A stretch of DNA of 64,000 bases from Strigops habroptila (Eukaryota > Chordata > Aves > Psittaciformes > Psittacidae): contig NC_044282.2 in NCBI RefSeq assembly GCF_004027225.2, positions 60,009,225 to 60,073,224 of the forward strand, read 5' to 3'. Shown one piece after another: positions 1-12,690 of the stretch. Made by a program: the position numbers and the translations under genes. The notes below the pieces were generated by a model. The model did not search any database and had not been told where the DNA came from. It saw only the letters and a list, made by a program, of their open reading frames with translations. Positions within the stretch are counted from its first letter, which is position 1, and each line of letters begins with the position of its first letter.

Positions 1-578
1 TTCACTATTGTTATTTATTGTCCAATCCCATGGACTATCTTGAGGGACTGGGATGAAAATGCAGCAGTGGCTTTGGCTGATGGTAAGTGGGGGATATTCT
101 GCTAGTAGGGACTGCAAAGAGATTTTGTCTGGCCCCAGTTAGGAAAAGTCTTTTTGGAGAGAGGAAGTGACTTTTTTTTTTCTTTTACTTCTCACAAATA
201 AATAAGAGAACTAATGAGGAGAAATGAAAACAGTTTAAAACAGACACCTTTCTGGTGACCTCATGGAAGTACAAATTTCCACTGCCCAGAATCAGTGCAA
301 CTGCTTACAGAAAATAGCCACTGGAAAAGCATCTCGCACAGTTCTCTGCCCTGAGGCAGGATCAGCCCTCACAAAACCTTGCTGGAGGAGTGTGTGGCCC
401 TTGCTCCCAAGAGTCTGACCGTGCTAGACATGACAGTGCTGATTATTCCGTCCTACCCAGACCAGTCCTCCCTGCCAGACTTCTTCTATACTGCTCACAC
501 CATACCTATTCTTGGCTACTTGCAGCAGCCAAGACCCTGCCTCAGTATTATTTCCCTTTTGATGCTAGTAAAGAAAAA

Positions 579-594
579 ACCAACCAACCAACCA
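579..594. repeat. Short (CCAA)n simple repeat
   Basis: Four tandem CCAA units followed by an A/C-rich stretch to about 606. Similar A/C-rich low-complexity tracts occur near 46,027-46,070 and 58,028-58,053. Confidence 0.7.
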
Positions 595-1530
595 AAAAAC
601 AAACAACCCCCTATACCATTTTTTAAAATCTTTTCCAAAATTAAATAAACTTCACTTTTAAAATTAGAAGAACATTTAAACTTCCCAATGGAGCTTGAAG
701 GAGACAGAAATGCGGCAGAACAAGGCCAAACGTTGCAGCCAGGCCTATTGAAGAAGTCGTCATATACGGCACAGAAGTGCTGGAGCTGATCTGCCCTCGG
801 GTTTCCTCATCTTTAATCTGGTCTAATTCTATTGCATCAGAGCCAGAAGAAATCTAATTTCTTCAAGTTTCTTGCTGTGCCAGTGTCCATAATCTCACTA
901 ACATCAGCAGTATTGCATTTAAACAGCCAGGACTTCTTCCTGGTCCCAGCTAAGACCTTTCTTGTACAGATCCCTACATTCACGATTCCCTTCTGCGCAC
1001 AGTTGTTATTCATTGGCAGCCCACCCAATGACTTTTACATGGAATATTTTTTTTCCCCAAAATTTCCAGGGAAAAAAGCATTCCATGGGAAATTGCCACT
1101 GTTCAAATGGTTCTGTCACAAAAACACCATGCATATTGGCATCTTCCACTGGAAAAAGAATGATTCCCCATGCAAGTTTGCTGTACTAATGTCTCAAGCA
1201 GCTGCGGTCTTCTTCCTGTGCTTCTAAAATGGTGAAGGCTAAATATGCAAGAGACAGCCAGGAAAAAGTCTTGAGATAAAAGTCAAGTTAAAGTTTTTGT
1301 ATCAATTTCTGCATTTGCTTAGTATGACTTTCGCTCTCCCTCCTTCCATCACGTACTGCAGGTGACACCTTCATTTTTCCATAGATCAAATTTAACCTCT
1401 ATTCAAAGCCCAGTTCTCAATCATCATCCTCCCATACACGTATCTTGAGAAGTTCTGCCCTAAATTTTCATGGTTCCAAGCTGTTCACCATTAGCAGCTA
1501 TTCACGTAAATGTGGATGCCATCATTACAA

Positions 1531-1698
1531 TCAGCCACTGGAATAATCTCCCCAGGGAAGTGGTGGATTCCTTAACATTGGAAACAAGATTCAGCTGGGC
1601 AGAGTGTTGGGACATTTAGTCTAGATCATGCTTTGCCGAGAAAGGTCAGACCAGATGACCCTTGAGGTACCTTCCAGCCTGGGATTCTATGATTCTGT
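1531..1698 (+). mobile_element. CR1 LINE 3' fragment (older, diverged subfamily)
   Basis: The sequence follows the CR1 3' end in sense orientation. A 'cccagggaagtggtgga' block is followed by the diverged spacer, 'gaccagatgacccttgagg', a 'ccttccagcctgg' block and a final 'attctatgattctg' tail. The spacing and divergence suggest an old subfamily, unlike the copies at 22.7 and 55.5 kb. The element is strongly 5'-truncated, as most CR1 copies are. Confidence 0.85.
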
Positions 1699-4206
1699 AA
1701 TGGCTTGGGTGTTGGGCAAGCAATCGGCTAGGCTGAAAGAATTCCTGCAGCTCCTCTGCCTGCAGCATTTTGTCAAGGTTTTAATTTCCCACCCCAGGGT
1801 TTCATGAAGAAGAGGGTAACCTTCTTATGAGGACACCTCGTGTGACCTAGCAGTCCTTTACCACTAGCCACCATAACCTGGGGAAGCACAGAGATCTGAG
1901 AAACGGGGAAGCTGTGACCTTCTGTGTACGAGGATACACGGTAATGTAGTAAATTGGGACCTCAGCGACCTGGGTCACAGGACTAACTGCCTCTTTTGCC
2001 TCTTGGCCATAAGGACCCTTAAGCAGATGGCACAAAGGGTTTTTTCAACCAACCTTCATCTACCAAAAGAGTTGTATATTCAACCATCAGTAAGGCAACC
2101 ATCCTGAACAATGGAAGAATTTTTGACACTTCTCCCCTCATTAGGTAGCAAAGAATTCATTTGTAAACCATGTGTTTTCTATTGATGCTTAGCATCCCAC
2201 GTGCCTGAGACACGGGACTGGAGGGGTCCTGCATGCTGCTTTTTGATCAGTAACACTTTTCATGGTTTTCAGAAGAGCAGAAATAGTTGAAGCTGGAGAA
2301 TAATTTTGTAAATACATAAATAAATAAAGAGGGGGAAATGCAGGAGAAAGATTTTGAAAGCGCGTTTCACTTCAGTAGCCACATATATTATGCAGGATGG
2401 CAGAAATTTATGACTGGCCCCTTGAAAGTCAATCTGGTGGACCTACGTTGCATCTGAGAGACTATCTAAGTTGCGCTTCAAAGCTTTCAATAATGGACAT
2501 TCCTGCTGCTCCCCATCAGTCTATCCCACCCCTCTAATTCCCATAGCCTTAAAATGACTTCCTAAAGATCAGCACTAATCTCCTTCACTGAAAGACCTAT
2601 AGCTGCTTGTCTTGCCCATGGTCGACGACATTTATTCTCTTCTTTGCAGTGGCTTCAGCAAATGAAGCAACATGACTTCTTGTAAAAATTCCTCATTGAT
2701 CACACTTTCCACACATTTGCTCAACTGTGTCCCTCTCCTTCAGGCATTTATAACTGGGTTTGAAAGTTTGAATAGGCAAGCCCACAACGTTTTCTGAATT
2801 AAAACTAACCAACATTAGCAAAGGCAAAATTGCTCTGTAAAACCATAGAAACATTGTTCTCCTGCTCAGTTGCAACTTTTTCTTGGAAACAATTATAATT
2901 AGAGACCTATTTTTTATTTCAACACAAGGATCTGCTGTGGTTTGAGTTAGGGTTAGGGGAGAGGCAGATTTTTTTGGCTGGCCAGTGAAATGAATTCACA
3001 TGGATTTAACGTCTGATGTAGAAGAGGTAGAGATGTAGAACCTGTGAGAAGTAAATGGCTTGTCCAGCATGAAATACTGGAGGGCTGGTTTACATTTGTA
3101 TTGCGTATGTTGCCCCTTAGCATTTATTTTTAAGCAATAACCATGACCCTGTGTATCCTGTTTCATACAGTGATGTACTTTCTTTTGAGCTTCACAGTGA
3201 TGTCCAGTGGTGCAACCATTTCTTCTGCAATGAGCAGCAGTACCCTGAGGCTGTAATTTGTTACGAAAACCTCTGCCAAGAGGGAATTGCATCCTTTTTT
3301 ATCCCTCCAGCTACTTCTAATCTTGCAATGTGGTGCTGACCCAATGAGAAAGCTGACTTGCACGTCATAAAATGAAGACATGAATGGAAACTTTGGGGCT
3401 GCCAAGGACTTCAGTGGGGTTTAGCCCCAGGTATCTTGCTAAATTCTTGCCCATGATTAAACCCTGTGGGCCTGCAGGAAATGATTGACTACGGGGGAGC
3501 TCACCCACATGGAGTCAATGCTTGGCTGCCTCCAGAGTCTTGTCAACCGTGGAAGAGCAGCAAGGAAACTCCCTTTTTAACACAGAGAGAATGGAAAGAA
3601 TGAGGGGAAGGAAGGAAGACAAATAATGATGAAGTAATAATGTGCCCAAGTGTTCCTACTCTGCCCAACAAAGTGCTGTGACCTGACCAAGATGACAAAA
3701 AGCCTTGTCTACACTTAAATACAGCTTCAAGACCTTTTAGGATTCTGATGTGGCCATAAAGTTGCCACAGAGAATTTAAAGTTGAAAGGTCAGTCAGAAA
3801 GAAAGTCACAAAGCAGAAATAAAAGAGCTGATAGCCTTGTCTGAAACTGAAACAGAGCCCAAATTGTGCAGAACTGGAATGCTCAGCCTGGGATATCATG
3901 GGCTTATTTAACAAGGACTAGGGAGTGCACCATCTCACCTGAGAGCCCAGGGTATAAACGCATGCCAGAACATGCCATGCTGATTAAGCAGAACATGGAA
4001 GTCATTAAAAAAGCAGATAAAGAAAAATCATTAGTGCCTTTGCAAAATTTTCACTTCAATGTGTCTTGGGTCTTTCCTCCTTCGTCAGAAAGTACAGCCT
4101 TCGACTTTGCAATCCTCAAGGTGCATGATAGTCCTGTTTTGGCAGAACAAACCAAGAATGGGCTAGAAGTTGTTTCACAGATTTTTGTGCATCAATATAA
4201 TGATAA

Positions 4207-4519
4207 TCATAGAAACATAGAATCACAGAACAGTTTGGATTGGAAGGGACTGTAAAGCTCATCCAGTTCCAACCCCCTGCCACGGGAAGGGACACCTTCC
4301 ACTAGAGCAGGTTGCTCCAAGTCCCGTCCAACCTGGCCTTGAACACTGCCAGGGATGGGGCAGCCGCAGCTTCTCTGGGCAACCTGTGCCAGGACCTCAC
4401 CACCCTCACAGGGAAGAACTTCTTCCTAAGATCTCATCTAAATCTCCCCTCTGTCAGTTTAAAGCCATTCCCCCTTGTCCTGTCATTACATGCCCTTGTA
4501 AAACATTCCTCTCCAATAA
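4207..4519 (-). mobile_element. CR1 LINE 3' fragment
   Basis: Read on the minus strand this matches the avian CR1 3' end from the conserved 'gggaatggctttaaactga' type block through 'gggtggtgaggtcctggca', 'ggggcttggagcaacctgc' and 'gggggttggaactggatga' to the 'tctatg' tail at 4,207. About 310 bp is retained. The 5' truncation point is near 4,519, where similarity fades into unique sequence. The open frames crossing it (4,312-4,647 and 4,386-4,598) are translations of the repeat, not genes. Confidence 0.93.
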
Positions 4520-7500
4520 TGCTTCAGGAGGGAGGTCTGGGAGAAAAACCGTTACGTGGACAAGAAATCAGAAGCTCTGCGGCCCTCAAATCTTCTAATA
4601 AAAATTATTTAAACCTTGATAGAATGACTAATGGAGCATATTACTGAGGGTGCCTTTGCTGCCCTACAGCTGTCCTTTTTTTCCTCTTTGTTTCCATCTG
4701 CCATCTCTTTTCCAGCACACACCAGAGCAGGGACAGTGTGCGTGCTCTGCGTGCAGCAGGAAACCTCACTACTGACTGTGTACGAACCTCATCCTGACTT
4801 TGCACTTTCAAACATCCCTAATCAATTAAATATCACTGCATCCCTCCAAGAAAGGAAAGAAATGCCCCCATGGTGGGATAACTGAAACACCTTGAAGAGC
4901 ATCACTGGCCACAAAGCACTGAGTGAATACCAAAGAAGGTCTGAGATGCAAATACCCCACAACACTGCAACTGCTCTTCCTTCCCAGAAGTAGCATAGCA
5001 AGCAAGGTGGCTTCCGAGATACCCAGGCTCCATGTCAGAGTACTGTGGAATTTTGAGTGTGGCTAAAATTTTAAATCAAGAATGAATGTTATTAACTTAA
5101 TGTAGACTCTGCATGTGTGGGGATGGGAACTGACCAAGGGGAAAAACAGAAGGTCCATCCTTTCCATAACTCCACTGGAGGTATCCAACTCGCCAGAAGC
5201 TTTGTCCACAACCAGCATTAACCTGCCAATAGTTTTATCAGCTTGAATGGAGGAGCTGGTAGATACTAAACACTACATCCAAGCAGAACATCGAATCCAT
5301 CAGCAGGGGAAAAGAAAGCAAGGATCCTCAGCCCCAGATGTGCCTCTTGGCGGAAAAGGAATTAAAGCTTCAGCCCTTCTTTCCACCATACACAACACCC
5401 ATGCCTTCAACTCAGCAAAGGCTGCTAAGTTGGAGCCTGAGCATCCAAACTTCCCCCTGCCCTTAAATTAAGAATTGGGTCCCTGCTTAGACTTTCTCCC
5501 CTCTCTCTCACCATTCCAAGGAATTCAGCTGGAAGAAACTCATTCATCCCTTGCTAATTATTCATCTACTTTTAATTTTTTTAAGAGAAAGAGGTTTATC
5601 TGTGCCCAAGAGGGGACCCATGGGTCAGTGGATGACTTAGAGCATCAGTCCCACCTCAGCGAGCACCCTGATTTCAGCACTGAGACACTGCCAGAAGGAA
5701 AGAAGGATGCCCGATCCGCAGCAGCAGTGTAGCCTATTGAACATCCCACACCTAATCTTTAAGGGTTTCATTACCACCAGCCTATAGATGGGACAAATCT
5801 TGAAATGCTTTAAGGGGATGCAAGCAATGGAGACCGAGAAATAAACAGGCAGCAGGAATGAAGCAAAATTGCTGGAAAACTGTTTGCACTTACCTGGCGA
5901 GTCCTATGTTCCGATTAAATCATATCCCGCTTGATCCTAACTGTCCACCAGAGTTAAAAAATCCCTCTCAGGTTGCGTACTTAAGAACATAAGCAGTGTC
6001 TTGATAAGTTTTAATCCTTAGAGCATGTACAAAGAGAAACCCTAATTCTTCTTGGTGACATCAGTTGACTGCTGTTAGTGGTTTCCTGTCGACAACAGCT
6101 GAATGACAAATCGAACTGGTTTGTTACACTTATAGCGATTAAGAGCTGGTAGTATAACCACACTACTCATTTCGTGCTAATGTTAGAATGGTGTCTACCT
6201 TAGAAGAGCCATTACCCACAAAGGCTTGGTGGGCTATTAAAAGTACTGTCCTGCTGCAAATGATGCCCTGAATCACTCTCATTCAGGCTGGTGTGAGTTG
6301 AAAGCCATCCCCTTGAGCCACAGGGTGTAAAACTGGTCTGCAGGTGGGAGGAGAAATATGGGTCTTTGAGTTTTTTAGATTGGCCCATTCACAGCTAAGA
6401 CTAGCCTGTGCCAATAGCAGGGGTGGAGATACTTATTGCATGCTCTTAACCTTTGGGAGAGTTTATCTCCAGCCAGGTTTTAGTCTGAGCAGTTTCCCCT
6501 TTTGTAGTCAGCTAGGTTATGCTGCTGTAATCTCACTCACTTTCCATTTTGAGGTTCTATTTCTGCTTAAAATCTCACCTAAAGAGCAACTTAATCTCAC
6601 TCTGAGATTACGTTGCAGAGCTGGCTGTCTTTCGGTAGTGAGTACAAGACAGCTGATGCCATTTAGGGCATGGAGGGAAGAGAGTTACGGGAGAGAACTG
6701 ACAGCACATCCTCATATCTCTTTATCACTTGTATGTAATATCTTGTAAGATCTGCCTTCTCTCTGTTTTGTGCAATCAGCTATTTGATGTATTGCAAAAA
6801 GCTTTGCCTGCGCTGAGCTCCCAATGCCCACGTGGACATGCTGAGGGCAGATACCAGCTCAGATCTCACTATGCGGGTGTCTTTTGGTGCCTGTTATCCC
6901 CAAGGGTCTTTGAGCAACACGCAATACCCCATCATTCTCATTCCCACCCTCATCAGCAGGATTTCAGACCCACCAACCCAACTGAAGGCCAGGAAGCTGG
7001 GTGTGTCATCTACTGATCCTGCTGGATTTTGGACAGAGCCTCTGGACACTGGGACAAACAGAAAGGCAAGCCAGCCAAAGCTTCATCAAACAGGACAACA
7101 GGGATCCTGCCTGAGGCTGTTTGATCAACAGGCTGTTTATCCACTCTTTTTTGAGATGAGTGATGGCAACTTTATGTAAGAGAAGTCTGAATCTTTCGTC
7201 TCTGTCCTGCAGTTCCAGGTAGCATCGCTGGCTGAGATAACGGCCTACTGCTGTTGGCTGTCTAGGGCACGGAGGCAACCTTCAAAGCACAGATCTCTCT
7301 GGAATAGTGGTCACTGGAAGTGCTCGGAAAAAGTTTGATTTAATGGCCCATTCACTAGGCTGAAAATACAGCAAAGCAGAAGAATATAACAAGCAACATC
7401 ATTTTACTTGTTTTCATTTGAATGTCCCCAGAATGGATCAGTTTGATCCAGGAAGATGAAAAACCAAACTGCTGCACTGAAAAAAAAGGTCAAACCACAT

Positions 7501-10500
7501 AATTTGTCTTTCATTTTTTTGCCCTGAGCTGAAGCTGTTGTCCAGATTAAATCTGTCAGTCCACAAAGTGTTGAAGTGAAACTCTGTTTTCTGACAATCG
7601 ATCCATTACAAATCCAGTAAATTTCACTCATCTCTTGTTATGAAAGTGAGCAGAAACTGACTCTGGCACCAAAGGGGATGACAAGGACAGGGATGCTTCA
7701 GCTTTCCATTTCGCTGTTCATTCATCCTAACTTAAAGCAGGTATCTGAAATGCACTTTCCTTATCTTTCCCTTCCTTGGCTCAGGAAGCCAAGGAAATAA
7801 ATAGAGGGTAAACACAGAATTTTTTAACTGAAGTTTGAGGAGATGGTGTGCACCCAAGATCCCTCCACTCTTGCACTTTTCAGTGGAGATGCCTTTACTA
7901 GGTAGCCAGGCAAGACTGGAAGAGGAATTTTTGCTTCACTAGCAGTTCTGGAAAATAATTTACAACAAATATTTTGGGTGAAAGCGGAACTCAAATCCTT
8001 TTTCTGTCAAAGTAGAGAGGTGATAAAAATTACGTATCAGTCCTGAGATTTTAAATGCTCTTGACTTCTATTGGTTACTGCAATGAACTGGATTAGCAGG
8101 TTTATCAAAGGACAATCATTACAAATGAGCCACTTCAAGCCTTCAAAAGGGTTTTGATATTCTTTGGAAATGATTTCTAGTTCTTCAGGGCTTGGGAATT
8201 TTTTTGGTGTTGGAGGGAGGAATAATCCCCTAACAATACACACTTGCAAAATTAGTTCTGGATTCAGGAAATGTACTTCTTTTTACCTAAGAAAAAGCAG
8301 ATGGGCTGAAAATTCCCGCCATAATTTCGATAGGACTTCAGGCTCAATTGTCCTTTGCTTTTGCCTTTGATATCGCCTCACCTGGGAGAAACCCATAGAG
8401 AAAATATTGCTGATACCCCAAGGCAACAAACAACGCAAAAAACATCACGATGTTCCATGACGGTGAAATTTATGAAATCTGATTTCCTGTTGATGCTTTG
8501 GTGTTTAACACCCTGGTGGTGATCACAATGAAGCTTTTCCTCTGGTGGACTTAGTCTTCTCACGCCTTTGCTCGGCCACCTCTTTGCATCTTTGAAATAT
8601 TTCCTTCTTTACCAAACTCAGCTAGAATTCACCTGAAAGCTTACAAGTTGTTTGGTGGGAGGGGTTGATCGATGGACCAACAATATATTGGTTTGGAAAT
8701 TCATAGGAAAACAAAATACCAACCTCTGAAGATATGTAAGAAAGAAGCCTAACGGCTCACAGGGGTTGTATTTGCATGAGGAGGGTCAAGGTTAAGAACT
8801 ATTCCAAGTAGTGGTAAAATATTTACAGCCCCTTGCCTTGTTCTTGAAGCACTTCACATACCACTATCTTTCCCCTGCACCCCTACGTCATTACTTTTCC
8901 TCTACCTACCTGCAGGATATATGGTCCAAAAGCCAATTTCCCTCTTGCTGGAACCTGTATTATGCTGAAACAGCCCCAGCACTTCCTGACACTTTATTCT
9001 AGGTTCCCACAACCCTATTCCTCCCCATGCCCCATCCTAGTAATTGACAACTAATCTGCACCACACTCCAGGCTCAGCCTGAAGGTAGGGACAGACAACC
9101 CGTCCCATAGGAAAAGCAATTCCTCAGTCCCAGCATGCACATCATTTTGTCAGGGTGAGCAGTGGATGCTCAGCATCATCCAGAAACAGAGCAGCACCAA
9201 ACACATGGGTGCAGGGGTTGCCCTTGCAGTGAGCTATTTCCCCCGTGTTGCTCAGAAACCTTGTGCCATCCCAGCTGAGAAAAGCCAGCTTAAGCTCTTA
9301 AACAAGCTGACCCAGACTAAACAACAGAGCAATACTGAAAAAGGCCAGTCCCAGGTCCCTTGGTCATCCATAACGATAAGCAGCCAGGTGACCACAACCC
9401 TCTGCAGGTCTTCTGTGCTTGCATCAGTTCCCTTGGGGCGACCAGGGAACAGTATTAGCTGGAGACCTGCTGCCCTCTGTAGGTGCCTCTGCCACATTTC
9501 CAGGCTGAAGGGCTCCCAAGTGGCCCTCCAACCGTGTCAGAGGACTTTCCTGGTACAAGTCCCTGCGTAGGGAGAGGAGGCTTCACTGGCTGTGGTAGGA
9601 TGGTGATGGTTAAGACCTACCCATCCCAGCCTGGGCAGGCTGAGCCCCAGGGACTTTGCTTTGGGGCAAATGCATTTATTTAGAAACCAACTGAGAAGCA
9701 ACCATGGATGCAAGATGCTCCCAGCACATGATCCCACAGAAAGGCCACACAGCCCTAATGGGAGGTCCAGGTCTCCCATGCTCTGTTGGCAGGATGCCTG
9801 CAAGGAGAAATCACCCAAAACCAGGAGCAGGGGCAAGAATCAGCTGGTTCAAATCCAAGCTGTGTTGCCATTATGGCAGAGGAATGGCCATTTCTGCCCA
9901 TTTCAGGTGATACATAAGCAGCTCAGAAAGTCCAGATGAGATTTAGCTATAAGGCACATCTACATTTATAGCATTTGTGGTACTTAGATTGGCATGGGAG
10001 ATTTGGGTTCCCAAGAAAATCTGGAGGGAATTACCACTACAAAAAGCAATTCCCATCTTGGGCTTTGCAAAACCACATCACAGCAAGGACCCAGGCTTGG
10101 ATCCGTGTGTTCCCAAGGATTCAGGCATCCGCTGGGAAAGGTGCTATGCCTAAAGATGCTGTGGGATGTAGCCCTGGGAACTGGAGCTCTGAGTGCAACA
10201 GAAAGGCCTCGCTATATCTGAGCAAAATAAAAAAGTCTGAGCTATAACAGTGTTGGTGTTGCACAGGTTTATTTTGACTCATTGCACCTCATCTCAGTGC
10301 CCACTGGTTGGGGTTAGAGCCTCGTCAGTGGGAGCATCACGGCTCTTCAGCAGTTCCCCACCACAGTTTTTTTGGGTGAAGACAACTTAAATAAGATACA
10401 TTCAGGCCAAAAAATCACTCCAAACCCATGAAGAGACCTCAGAAGGACCTGGCTCCAGCCTTTCACTGGTGTCTCATGGCAGCTCATTTGAAATCCATTA

Positions 10501-12516
10501 CACAACTAAATTAAAAATAAACATTTACAGAAGAGGGAGCGCGTGACAGTGTGTGGTCTGTTACTGCAAAGAGATAGGTGTCCAGCCTTGGAAGTGACAC
10601 CTCTGCTAGTAAACTAACCCATGCTAGACCTGGTCACTGGCCATGAGGCCAACTTACCCTGTCTGGCCACATCCATGCAATCAAATGGCTCTTGGCTACC
10701 AAATCTGGGTGGCTGAATCCAACTTGTCTCTTGGGAAGGGGCCCTGGTCTTGCTCATTCCCGAGCCATGTCCTGGAATTGCTCGTCCCACATCGAAACTA
10801 GACCACGGCCTGTGTTTCATCAGGGTCCTGTGCCCATGCCCATTCCCTGGCACTGTTTGGTTCACCAGCACAGACCCAGATTTTGTTTTGATGAGGTGTT
10901 GCAGGAAATGCTGAACCACCCATTTGCTGTTAAGAGCTTAAATGCAGCTGTAGATCAGCGTCAGATGGTTTTAGCATGAAGGCAACAGCTCTTCCATCTC
11001 CCCGGTCCCTTTCCATTGCCAGCATCCCCAGGAAGGACGGGTGCAAGCCGTCGGGTGCCTGCCTGCAGCACAGCAAGAGCTGATCATCAGACTTGAGTTT
11101 GCATATGTATATCTGAAATCTGACAAAAAAGGGTGCTGGCAAAGCAAAAAACATAAATTAAAAAATTGAAATTACTTTTGCATCAGAAATGCGAAAATGA
11201 TGTTCTTCACTCTTTGAATCTGCATTGCTGCAACTCGCAGGTGCCCGCTCCCCCTGCACTCAGAGCTGTACAGGCACAGCCTATAAATTAGTAGGGGGGT
11301 GTCAGGGGCACCCCCTGGTCTGGCTGGCATTTGAAGGGAGGTGCAAAATCCCAACCATGCGCTGTGGTTTGTAAGGCCCTTGTTGGGATGCCAGACTCTT
11401 GAAAGGGCTGTAAATCTCTCCCTGATGCCAGGCAGGAGAGAAGGGATGGCTTAGGGGGGAGAAGAGAAAGGTAAAAAAAACACAAACAGAGGCTGTGAGG
11501 GGGTTTCTCTCACAAAAGCTGAATGTGGGAAGGGGACTGCGTGGTTAGGTGTTGATTGGCAACACTTAACCCTTTACACCCCCAGGTTCACAAACACGGC
11601 CAGTGGTTCTGAGACACTAGATGTGCAATAACTGCACGTGGGGATGCTTTTGAGAGCTGTCCCCAGGCATAGAGGGGTTAACCTTCATTTTCTGGTGAAG
11701 GAGAGAAACCCCCTCTGTCCCCTGCCTTTGCTTCTGGCCCCAACTCAGCCAGCAGCTGGGGCATGTGCCTCTATCACTCCCTTCCTGGAAGCAGTTAAAA
11801 TGGTTTCCAGCCCCACCGGGGAAGACGTGGGAGCAACAGGCACTTTCCCAGCCCAAAAGACAGGCAAAGGCTGGTTTCTGAGCTGGTTTCTGTCTGGAGG
11901 TGGATGGTGCCAGCAAGCGGGTACTAGCCACCATGCCCCAGGATACCCACTCCAGGGCTTCCCGGAGATGCTGATGCAGGCTTGCAAAACTCCCCTCCAC
12001 ACACACGCTGACCCCTGGGCAAGCCGTGGCATCTGGAAAACGTTATCCCAAAGCTCTCCCAAGTGCCAGCGGACCCCAGGCTCCTTGGAGAAGGGCTCAT
12101 AGCTCTCCGTGGCATGCAACGGGAACAGCCGCGGGGGGGGGGACATCAGCCCGGTCTGTGTCGGGAAGAACCACAGGCTCCTTTGGGAGTACAACAGCAT
12201 CTCCTGAAAGCCTTTTGGGTCCCTAGCCCCGACAGCACCCCTTCATTCCTGTTACCCACGCCGAGGGCATCGCTCCCCCCTCCTCCCTTGTTTGGGTGCT
12301 GGTGTCGGAGGATGTTTAGGACCCAGGCTGTGCAGCTCCTCCCTTTCAGGTCTCTCCAGGGTTATTGCTTGGTGGGAGGTAGGTTGAGGGCTTGGTGGTA
12401 TGAATGAAAGAGAGAGAGGAGCTCTGGACTGAAAAGCTCAAACTGGAATAGCTCGCCTGTCTCCAGGCAACAGGCCTGACGCAACCGCTGGGGAAAAAAA
12501 AAAGGGTCCCTTAAAT

Positions 12517-12534
12517 AAAAAAAAAAAAAAAAAA
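12517..12534. repeat. A18 homopolymer
   Basis: Eighteen consecutive A residues, with a second run of ten A at 12,494-12,503. They lie in the probable promoter region, just upstream of the candidate first exon. Such runs are prone to length variation. Confidence 0.85.
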
Positions 12535-12544
12535 GAGGCACACA

Positions 12545-12690
12545 CAGATTTCTGAAGCGAGACAGGGAGGAGGATGAGACAGTCTCCTGGAGGCACTGGT
12601 GACACTGCTCTGCAAACACCAACTTGGAGACCCGCGGCGGAAGGAGGGAGCCAAGATGTCCGTGCGATCTTACCTCTGACTCAGTCCCCG
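12545..12690 (+). other. FAM167A: Candidate FAM167A non-coding exon 1 (5' end uncertain)
   Basis: The 3' boundary is a strong donor, CCCCG|GTAAGT, with the intron starting at 12,691. The CpG-rich setting supports a first exon. The 5' edge given here is only an estimate placed after the A-rich tract. The sequence holds two upstream AUGs. One at 12,574 has A at -3 and reads open to the donor (39 codons, ending in phase 0). The other at 12,656 also has A at -3 and encodes seven codons before a stop ending at 12,679. If the exon is real, these upstream ORFs could damp translation. No transcript evidence is available, so the exon is an inference from the splice site and composition. Confidence 0.4.

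Larger units (their letters stand above)
1..12000. other. Intergenic region upstream of FAM167A
   Basis: I find no protein-coding exon here. The open frames are short, low in similarity to anything I know, and overlap on both strands as expected by chance. Two CR1 fragments (1,531-1,698 and 4,207-4,519) and a short CCAA-type simple repeat near 579-594 are the only repeats I can name. In human, BLK begins head-to-head upstream of FAM167A, so its first exons could have been expected on the minus strand here, but none of its SH3, SH2 or kinase motifs is visible. Non-coding first exons of BLK would be invisible to this reading. Confidence 0.6.

Noticed and set aside
2946..2960. Two TTAGGG-like units; also one near 54,770
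   Set aside because: Too few copies to be an interstitial telomeric repeat.
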